From positions 62,001-126,000 of the forward strand of contig DGSK01000001.1 in the NCBI GenBank assembly GCA_002393955.1: DNA of 64,000 nt, written 5' to 3'. Positions within the stretch are counted from its first letter, which is position 1; every line of letters begins with the position of its first letter. Both the position numbers and the translations under genes were made by a program. Source of the stretch: Lachnospiraceae bacterium UBA4364. Its GTDB lineage: Bacteria; Bacillota; Clostridia; Lachnospirales; Lachnospiraceae. Below are positions 19,339-24,979 of the stretch, one piece after another. Below the pieces are notes generated by a model, which saw nothing but the letters and a program-made list of their open reading frames with translations, searched no databases and had not been told where the DNA came from.

Positions 19339-19583
19339 TACTTGTAGATATTTATGTTCCCAGTGTTGATAAAACCTATGACTTCCAGCTAAACGAGCAG
19401 ATTCCTGTGGCCATGGTCCTTGAAGAGATCAGCGAAATGATCGGCCAGAAGGAACATGCCGCCCTGAAGGGGAACATATCGGATCTCATACTGTGTTCAT
19501 ATGACACGGGAGCTGCTTTAAGCAAGGAAAAAACTCTTGAACAGGCCGGAATTATTACCGGAAATAAGCTTTTACTGGTATAA
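19335..19583 (+). CDS. YukD/EsaB ubiquitin-like T7SS accessory protein
   Basis: The 82-residue length and beta-grasp pattern match YukD/EsaB: 'LVDIYVPSVDKTYDFQLNEQI', a central helix 'MVLEEISEMIGQ', and the final strand 'IITGNKLLLV'. In Bacillus and Staphylococcus these small cytosolic proteins are needed for export of WXG100 substrates. The gene overlaps its upstream neighbour by four bases and closes the essC-LytTR-yukD transcript. The intergenic region that follows carries the operator and promoter for the WXG100 genes. Confidence 0.88.
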   Translation: MILVDIYVPSVDKTYDFQLNEQIPVAMVLEEISEMIGQKEHAALKGNISDLILCSYDTGAALSKEKTLEQAGIITGNKLLLV

Positions 19584-19592
19584 AAAATGCAT

Positions 19593-19655
19593 TTCGTCGC
19601 ATTAAACGTGCTATTCGTCAAAAAAAATACACATATTGAAAAGCGGCGCTATAAT
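19593..19655 (+). promoter_or_regulatory. Direct-repeat operator and promoter of the WXG100 operon
   Basis: TTCGTC occurs at 19593-19598 and again at 19614-19619, exactly 21 bases (two helical turns) apart. TATAAT is at 19650-19655, and the -35 position (about 19627-19632, ATACAC) is poor. A good -10, a bad -35 and a 21-bp direct repeat just upstream is the classical LytTR-activated promoter layout. The same 27-nt arrangement recurs at 29735 and 34945. Confidence 0.7.
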
Positions 19656-19685
19656 GAGATTAAGTTAAGGGGAAGGAAGTAAAAA

Positions 19686-20045
19686 ATGTTTAAGCTTAAT
19701 ACTCAGACATTACAGAATACGGGAGAACAGCTCGAAGCTCAGCAAAGAGAATACCTAAGGATAAGGGATGAACTTTCTGACTGTTTAAGAGAAATCCGGA
19801 ACATGACTGAACTCTCCGGAGAAAAAGAAAGACTGAAGAAGGTTATCAATAAGGCTGACGATGAGATCTACTTACAGGGCCGGCTGGCTGAAACGGTAAT
19901 AGAAATAAAGAACAGATATGAAAAATCCGACGACCTTTCAGAAGAATCCGCAGAATCCTGTCCAAGGAATTACAGACAGGCTGTTCTTGGAGAGGTAACC
20001 ATACCGGTATATGAAAGCGGAGTAATAAAAAACATAATCATATAA
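19686..20045 (+). CDS. Small helical WXG100-like protein lacking the WXG tip (stand-alone export module)
   Basis: The 119-residue protein is mostly two long amphipathic helices, beginning 'FKLNTQTLQNTGEQLEAQQ' and ending its hairpin at 'EIKNRYEKSDD'; a short strand-rich tail follows. This matches the roughly 88-residue module of the lipases at 3978 and 28103 and the effector-like proteins at 29833 and 35108 in length, hydrophobic spacing and the closing Tyr. It has no W-x-G turn. As first gene of the WXG100 operon it could be a partner or adaptor that pairs with WXG100 proteins (inference). AAGGGGAAGGAAG lies upstream. Confidence 0.8.
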   Translation: MFKLNTQTLQNTGEQLEAQQREYLRIRDELSDCLREIRNMTELSGEKERLKKVINKADDEIYLQGRLAETVIEIKNRYEKSDDLSEESAESCPRNYRQAVLGEVTIPVYESGVIKNIII

Positions 20046-20065
20046 AATAAAGCAAGGAGAAGAGT

Positions 20066-20368
20066 ATGAACAGAGAGATCGCTATCAACACAAATACGCT
20101 GCAGGGCGACATTGACAAGCTGAATGAAAAGCTTACCCAGGTCCGCAAGAGCATAGACGAAGCCTACACTGCGACACACGAACTTGACATGATGTGGGAC
20201 GGTCCGGCCAACATAGCATTCCAGGCAGCTTTCAAAAAGGACCAGAAAGACATGGAAGAAATGTGCAACATAATAGAAAAGATGATAGCGTCAATGAGCA
20301 TGTCTAAGACAGAGTATGAAAAATGTGAATCAGATGTAAATACCATCATAGACAGCATAAGGATATAA
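20066..20368 (+). CDS. WXG100 family protein (WDG turn)
   Basis: A 100-residue helical hairpin with the turn 'MMWDGPANIAFQAAF' near residue 44, the diagnostic WXG100 geometry. WXG100 proteins are exported as dimers by T7SS or act as partners for larger substrates. The start 'INTNTLQGDIDKL' resembles the 19686 protein, suggesting a related fold. The C-terminus ends 'DSIRI' without either of the two tail motifs found in the next four genes. Spacing to the next gene is 12 bases, with AAGGAGG. Confidence 0.92.
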   Translation: MNREIAINTNTLQGDIDKLNEKLTQVRKSIDEAYTATHELDMMWDGPANIAFQAAFKKDQKDMEEMCNIIEKMIASMSMSKTEYEKCESDVNTIIDSIRI

Positions 20369-20380
20369 AGGAGGACCGAA

Positions 20381-20722
20381 ATGACAATAGGAGATTTTCT
20401 TGGCGGCGGAAATGCTGTAAAAGTTAATACCGACGTACTTATCACAAAGGCCAACGAAGTTGAAGATAAAGTCAAGACCATGAGGGCAAACATCCAGGAA
20501 ATAGAGGAACTGGTAGAAGGAACCAGGAATTACTGGATAGGCGAAGGCGGAGATGCACACAGGAAGCTTTATGAAACGCAGAAAGAGGATGTTGAAGAAA
20601 TACTGAACCGCTTAGCAGAGCATCCGGTCAACTTAAGAACAGTAGCTACGCAGGTATACGGCGGTCTTGTGGATGAGAATAAGAGTGTGGCTGAAGCACT
20701 GCCGGGAGATGCGATATCATAA
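20381..20722 (+). CDS. WXG100 family protein (WIG turn, DAIS tail)
   Basis: A 113-residue helical hairpin with turn 'NYWIGEGGDAHRKLY' near residue 51. The N-terminus 'AVKVNTDVLITKANEVEDK' follows the same pattern as its neighbours. The tail 'LVDENKSVAEALPGDAIS' is nearly identical to the tail of the protein at 21486 (LVxENxSxxExLPxDAIS), which marks the two as a recent duplicate pair or as carriers of a common export or docking signal. AGGAGG lies nine bases before the ATG. Confidence 0.92.
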   Translation: MTIGDFLGGGNAVKVNTDVLITKANEVEDKVKTMRANIQEIEELVEGTRNYWIGEGGDAHRKLYETQKEDVEEILNRLAEHPVNLRTVATQVYGGLVDENKSVAEALPGDAIS

Positions 20723-20759
20723 AATTCACAGCATAAATTTAAAGAAAGGATAGGAAGAC

Positions 20760-21062
20760 ATGGGAGTAATAGACATAGATTTCGCCGTAGCAAGGAAGCA
20801 GGCACAAAAGCTTGATGAGCTGGCAGATGATCTTGAGAGGCTTAAGGATGGTGATTACAACCAGACAATGGAACAGATCAGGACTAACTGGACAGGCGAA
20901 AGTGCAAATGCATATCTTACAAAAGGCGCAGCGCTTGAGACCGAAATCGAAGATACTATAAGGGAAATAAGGAAAGTGGCCGGCGATATCCGGGAAACGG
21001 TAAGAAAGCTGGAAGAAGCCCAGGAAGCAGCACAGGCAGTTATTTCCGGAAAGAATTTCTAA
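20760..21062 (+). CDS. WXG100 family protein (WTG turn)
   Basis: A 100-residue protein with a textbook turn 'NWTGESANAYL' near residue 44, and helices rich in charged heptads. It ends 'AQAVISGKNF', closely matching 'AQAVVSNKNY' at the end of the next protein, so these two form a second tail class. It is preceded by an AAAGGATAGG-type ribosome site. Probably exported as a homo- or heterodimer through EssC; cytosolic before export. Confidence 0.93.
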   Translation: MGVIDIDFAVARKQAQKLDELADDLERLKDGDYNQTMEQIRTNWTGESANAYLTKGAALETEIEDTIREIRKVAGDIRETVRKLEEAQEAAQAVISGKNF

Positions 21063-21128
21063 AAAACGAATGTTATACGGCATAGGGCCGTGTGATATAA
21101 ATAACAAAAGAATTTAGGAGGAAAAAAA

Positions 21129-21428
21129 ATGGCAACTTTTTATGTAAACTGGCAGGAACTGCAGAACAAGGCAAGCGAACTCGAGGGGTTCAACACAAAA
21201 TTAAAGGCTGAATGTGAGGCATACAAGCAGAATGCTGATTCACTCAAGGCAAGCTTTGAAGGTGATGTTGCAACAGATTTTTATACTGAGGCACAGAAGC
21301 ATCTGGATCAGATGAACTTATTCGTAGATCTTGTAAACAAGTATGTACAGGCTATGAGGGCCATGGCTGAGAACGCAAAGAGGCGTGAAGCTGAAGCCCA
21401 GGCTGTTGTAAGCAACAAGAACTATTGA
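21129..21428 (+). CDS. WXG100-like protein with Phe in place of the turn Trp
   Basis: 99 residues, two helices, turn 'SFEGDVATDFYTEA' near residue 43, where Phe replaces Trp of the WXG motif. It begins 'FYVNWQELQNKASEL' and ends 'AQAVVSNKNY', paired in its tail with the preceding protein. Loss of the Trp is common in the non-canonical partner of a WXG100 heterodimer, so it may pair with the 20760 product (inference). A strong AGGAGG site lies upstream. Confidence 0.9.
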   Translation: MATFYVNWQELQNKASELEGFNTKLKAECEAYKQNADSLKASFEGDVATDFYTEAQKHLDQMNLFVDLVNKYVQAMRAMAENAKRREAEAQAVVSNKNY

Positions 21429-21485
21429 TGAAAAGTAACTGAAAGTAACAGAACATTAGGATAAACAAAAAAAGGAGATAAAAAA

Positions 21486-21806
21486 ATGGCAGAACAGACA
21501 ATCTTAAAAGTTTCAACAGAAGAAATAGAGAAGACAATCGGCAATTTCAGCGGCAACCTCAGCACAGTACAGAGCCTTACCAGCCAGATGATGAGCACAA
21601 TCGACGGTCTCGGATCAGTTTGTAACGGTGAGCCTTATGATGCATATGTTACTAAGGCAAAGGGCCTCAGCAATGATATGGAGCAGGTTAAGAGCATGAT
21701 CAGCGGTCATATCGATGAGCTTACACAGGTAGCCGGAATCATGAAGACACTTGTTAGCGAGAACGCAAGTACTGTTGAGGGACTTCCCGCAGACGCTATA
21801 TCATAA
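21486..21806 (+). CDS. WXG100-like protein with CNG turn and DAIS tail
   Basis: 106 residues; the hairpin turn reads 'SVCNGEPYDAYV' near residue 46, with Cys replacing Trp. The tail 'LVSENASTVEGLPADAIS' mirrors the protein at 20381. It is the last of the five WXG100-class genes and is followed directly by a strong terminator, so the small secreted proteins probably form one abundant transcript separate from the FHA/phosphatase/kinase genes downstream. AAAGGAG lies upstream. Confidence 0.9.
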   Translation: MAEQTILKVSTEEIEKTIGNFSGNLSTVQSLTSQMMSTIDGLGSVCNGEPYDAYVTKAKGLSNDMEQVKSMISGHIDELTQVAGIMKTLVSENASTVEGLPADAIS

Positions 21807-21823
21807 AAATAGCAAATATGATT

Positions 21824-21858
21824 ATCCCCATGAACCGTCTGGTTCGTGGGGATGTTTT
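21824..21858 (+). terminator. Intrinsic terminator after the WXG100 operon
   Basis: A 13-bp stem, left arm 21824-21836 (ATCCCCATGAACC) and right arm 21841-21853 (GGTTCGTGGGGAT, one G-T pair), has loop GTCT and is followed by GTTTTAT. It sits between the WXG100 genes and the FHA/PP2C genes. Confidence 0.8.
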
Positions 21859-21875
21859 ATGTGGAGGATGGATAA

Positions 21876-22433
21876 TTGGATTCCAGAATTATTTTAGGCA
21901 TTATTATTGCTGTTTGTTTTATTGTATTTGTCCTGATCTTAGTTGTCATTGCTTTGATCATATTCTTGCTGATCAAGGGCAAGAAAGGTGAAAAGGACGC
22001 CTGGAAGTATCTGCCTGAGTCAGATGGCTCCGGGGGAAAAAATGTTCCCCACACAGAGCCGGTAAGAAAACAGGAACCCGAAGAAAAAAATACAGTTCCT
22101 CTTTGGGATACTGCCGCAACGGGCCCGGTACAGAATTATTATATTGTCCTGGAAGAAGTTGATACAGGAAAAAGGTACAGTGCAAGAATCAATGAAAGCA
22201 TCGTTATAGGAAGGTCGGATCCTGCGGACATTCTGCTTGTTACTGACGGCACCATATCCAAAAAGCACTGCGAGATAATAAGGAATGATAAAAGATTTAT
22301 CTTAAGGGATCTTGGATCCAGCAACGGAACGGAGTATAACGGTGTATTCATTAACGGCGATACGCTGATAAGCAACGGATCCATAATCGGCATCGGCAAG
22401 AGCAGGTTCCGTATAATGACAGAAATCAGATAG
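21876..22433 (+). CDS. Membrane-anchored FHA domain protein (TTG start)
   Basis: 185 residues: one N-terminal transmembrane helix (about 6-32), a lysine-rich cytoplasmic boundary, a linker, then a complete FHA domain (about 88-185). FHA hallmarks are clear: 'IVIGRSDPADILL', 'ISKKHCEI', 'RDLGSSNGTEYNG', 'NGDTLISNGSII'. These include the pThr-contacting Arg and Ser, the His and the Asn of the signature. The start is TTG 21876; GGAGG at 21863-21867 is eight bases upstream, and the nearby ATG 21869 is out of frame. The C-terminal part is strongly similar to the FHA of the 23342 protein, including 'KRDAWKYLP'-like juxtamembrane residues. Confidence 0.88.
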   Translation: MDSRIILGIIIAVCFIVFVLILVVIALIIFLLIKGKKGEKDAWKYLPESDGSGGKNVPHTEPVRKQEPEEKNTVPLWDTAATGPVQNYYIVLEEVDTGKRYSARINESIVIGRSDPADILLVTDGTISKKHCEIIRNDKRFILRDLGSSNGTEYNGVFINGDTLISNGSIIGIGKSRFRIMTEIR

Positions 22434-22444
22434 GATTCAGGTGT

Positions 22445-23239
22445 ATGGTTAAGCTTGAGGGATTCGTCTTATCCCATGAAGGAAGCATCCGCGGGAATAA
22501 TGAGGATAATTTCCTTCTGTTTGGTAAGAACAAAAAGGATCCGCTTGAAAATAGAATAAGCCTTTCCAAAAGTGTTCTGGCAGGAAAAAAGATTGCGGGA
22601 GTATTTGATGGCATGGGTGGCGAGACTGCAGGCGAGATAGCATCGCTTATGGCATCCGAATGCTACAGCCCCTGTGATATAGGAAATGTCAGGGAATCCA
22701 TGCGCAGGCAGTCTGCTGATGCTAACAGAAAAATCTGTGCAACAATGGCAGAACACAATTGCATCATGGGAACTACTGCAGTTCTTTTATTTTTTGATGA
22801 CCGGAAATGTGTATGCGCAAACCTTGGGGACAGCAGGGCATATCTTTATCGTGGCAGTAATCTTTTCCAGCTTTCAGCCGATCACAGCGAAGGACAGATG
22901 ATGATCGACCTTGGAAAGGTTACAAGGGAGGAAGCCAGACAGAGCGGTGCATGGCACAGGCTTACCAAGCACCTGGGGATTCCTGAAAATGAATATATTG
23001 CCGAGCCCTTTGTGGGAGAGGCGATTGATCTGCATGAAGGGGATCTTTTTATGCTTTGTTCGGACGGTCTTACGGATATGGTGTCGGACGATGAAATCCT
23101 TAGCATGCTTGATACTTATGGACATGACAATGATCTTATCGATATTGCCGGAAGGCTGCTGGGAAGGGCTATCGAAAACGGCGGTGAAGATAATGTCACT
23201 ATCATGCTGATAAGGGTAACCCCGGGACTTTTTATATGA
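22445..23239 (+). CDS. PP2C-family Ser/Thr protein phosphatase
   Basis: A 264-residue soluble metal-dependent phosphatase. Motifs: 'GSIRGNNEDNFLLF' (Asn/Glu/Asp at the entry), metal Asp in 'GVFDGMGGETAG', 'NLGDSRAYLYR', 'CSDGLTDMVSDDEI' and 'GGEDNVTIMLIRV'. It should reverse phosphorylation by the locus kinases and control FHA docking. It starts 12 bases after the FHA gene. A 9-bp inverted repeat (CCGGGACTT 23222-23230, AAGTCCCGG 23255-23263) spans its stop codon but lacks a T-tract. Confidence 0.93.
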   Translation: MVKLEGFVLSHEGSIRGNNEDNFLLFGKNKKDPLENRISLSKSVLAGKKIAGVFDGMGGETAGEIASLMASECYSPCDIGNVRESMRRQSADANRKICATMAEHNCIMGTTAVLLFFDDRKCVCANLGDSRAYLYRGSNLFQLSADHSEGQMMIDLGKVTREEARQSGAWHRLTKHLGIPENEYIAEPFVGEAIDLHEGDLFMLCSDGLTDMVSDDEILSMLDTYGHDNDLIDIAGRLLGRAIENGGEDNVTIMLIRVTPGLFI

Positions 23240-23341
23240 CAGAGGTTATGAATCAAGTCCCGGATATATGATAAAATATAATAGTTCCAGAAACGCTTTG
23301 AAGTTTTAAAAGCGAATATTATTATAAGTCGGAGAAAATGA

Positions 23342-24967
23342 ATGAAGTCAAAAAAAATATCTTTTAAAAAGTTATTTTTCACGGTAATTGCATTTATGCT
23401 GCTTTTTAATGTACTTGGCCAGGCGGCATATGCCACAGATGAACAGCCCGGTGCAGATGCATCCGTCGCCGGATGCCGGACAACAGATGACGGGGTGTAC
23501 ATTTATATCCGTAACTGCGGTATGCTGGATGAAATGCCCACAGTACAGATCGGTACGGAACTTTGTGAAAACGTTGAGTACATAAGCGATTATTCAGCGC
23601 AGACACTTATACTTCTTGATAATTCCGTATCGGTAAAGTCCGTATGGAAAGACGGTTCCATAGACCTCATCTCCGGCCTGATTGCAAACCACGGGGAAAA
23701 TGAAGTGATTGCCCTTGCAACATTCGCAGACGGAATGACCGTCCTGTCTGAATACACATCCGATTATGAAACACTTTATTCCCAGGCCCAGGGCATACAG
23801 TTTGCCAACCAGGACAGTTATCTTACAGACATACTTTACCAGCTGTTAAAAAATGTAAAGGACAGCAACGAGCCGGCCTTCACCAGGTTCATAGTGATTG
23901 CTGACGGTGCAGATGACAATTATGTGACATATACCCAGGAAGAACTGAATGAAATGGTAAAGAGCAGCGGTGTGTCACTGAGTACAATAGGAATAAACGC
24001 CGGCAAGAACGGAGAGGCACTGGAAAGGCTGTTTTCTTATTCAAGGCTTACTAACGGCAATTATATGATGGTAGGCAAAAAGGATACTGCAGATGCCGCA
24101 CTGAACCTGCTGGCTCAGGATAAGGGCTTGCTCTGCCTGAAGGTTACACCGTCATACGGCCTTCAGGACGGAAGCGTAAAGGAGGCGAAAATTACCCTTC
24201 CTTATGAAAGCGGTGATGTGGTGCTGAAAACAACCATGGAAATGCCCTTTGCTGATCCCGCCAATGCCCCGACTGAAGAAGTGACACCAGAACCCACGCC
24301 GGAACCTACTGCTGCGCCTACAGCAACACCGACGCCAGTACCAACGGAAACACCAGCTGATGAAGGAGAGGAAAATGCCGGAGGCGTCTGGATAATCATC
24401 CTGGTCGTGGCTGCCGTTTTATTCCTGGTTTTAGTCGCAGTTGTAATTGTGCTCATAGTTGTTATTAAGAAAAAGAAAGAAAAAGAGAGGGATGCATGGA
24501 GGTACCTCCCGCCCAAGGAAGATACAGCTCCGTCAGGCAATACTGCAAATTTACCGGTCAGGCCGTCTTCAGGAAGCTTTAACAGCAGAACAGACGCTAA
24601 TCCTGTTAACAGTGCAGGCAGGACAGCAGCCGCAGAAGTCCCATTATGGAATGCTTCTTCTGCAAAGAAATGCTTTATTATACTCAGGGATGAATCAGGC
24701 TCAAAGGAATACCGTAAGGAAATAACAGGAACTCTCGTAATAGGACGTTCTCCGTCAAACGATATTGTCATTGACAATGATCCGTCTGTATCGGGAAGGC
24801 ATTGCGAGATCATAAAGAGAAATGAGGATTATTATCTTAAGGATCTGAACTCAAGCAACGGCACATCCCTGAATGGGAACAAGGTGACCGGAGAGGTCCG
24901 TATATCCTCTGGATGCATTATCGGAATGGGATTAAGCAGGTTCAGGTTTACTACAGAAATCATATAA
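23342..24967 (+). CDS. Transmembrane VWA-FHA protein
   Basis: 541 residues with a cleavable-looking signal peptide (1-31, ending 'GQAAYA'). The extracellular VWA domain (about 80-300) keeps a MIDAS-type Asp-x-Ser-x-Ser in 'LILLDNSVSV' and a 'FIVIADGADDN' strand. A Pro/Thr-rich spacer (about 318-343) leads to one transmembrane helix (about 350-375), a basic juxtamembrane stretch and a cytoplasmic FHA domain (about 448-541) with 'VIGRSPSNDIVI', 'VSGRHCEII' and 'DLNSSNGTSLNG'. The architecture could pass an outside contact to an inside phosphothreonine complex. It lies between the phosphatase and the kinase; its stop is 12 bases before the kinase start. Confidence 0.88.
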   Translation: MKSKKISFKKLFFTVIAFMLLFNVLGQAAYATDEQPGADASVAGCRTTDDGVYIYIRNCGMLDEMPTVQIGTELCENVEYISDYSAQTLILLDNSVSVKSVWKDGSIDLISGLIANHGENEVIALATFADGMTVLSEYTSDYETLYSQAQGIQFANQDSYLTDILYQLLKNVKDSNEPAFTRFIVIADGADDNYVTYTQEELNEMVKSSGVSLSTIGINAGKNGEALERLFSYSRLTNGNYMMVGKKDTADAALNLLAQDKGLLCLKVTPSYGLQDGSVKEAKITLPYESGDVVLKTTMEMPFADPANAPTEEVTPEPTPEPTAAPTATPTPVPTETPADEGEENAGGVWIIILVVAAVLFLVLVAVVIVLIVVIKKKKEKERDAWRYLPPKEDTAPSGNTANLPVRPSSGSFNSRTDANPVNSAGRTAAAEVPLWNASSAKKCFIILRDESGSKEYRKEITGTLVIGRSPSNDIVIDNDPSVSGRHCEIIKRNEDYYLKDLNSSNGTSLNGNKVTGEVRISSGCIIGMGLSRFRFTTEII

Positions 24968-24979
24968 GGAGAACTGAAA

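Noticed and set aside
23222..23263. Terminator after the PP2C gene
   Set aside because: The 9-bp inverted repeat overlaps the coding end, has a 24-base loop and no U-tract on either strand.
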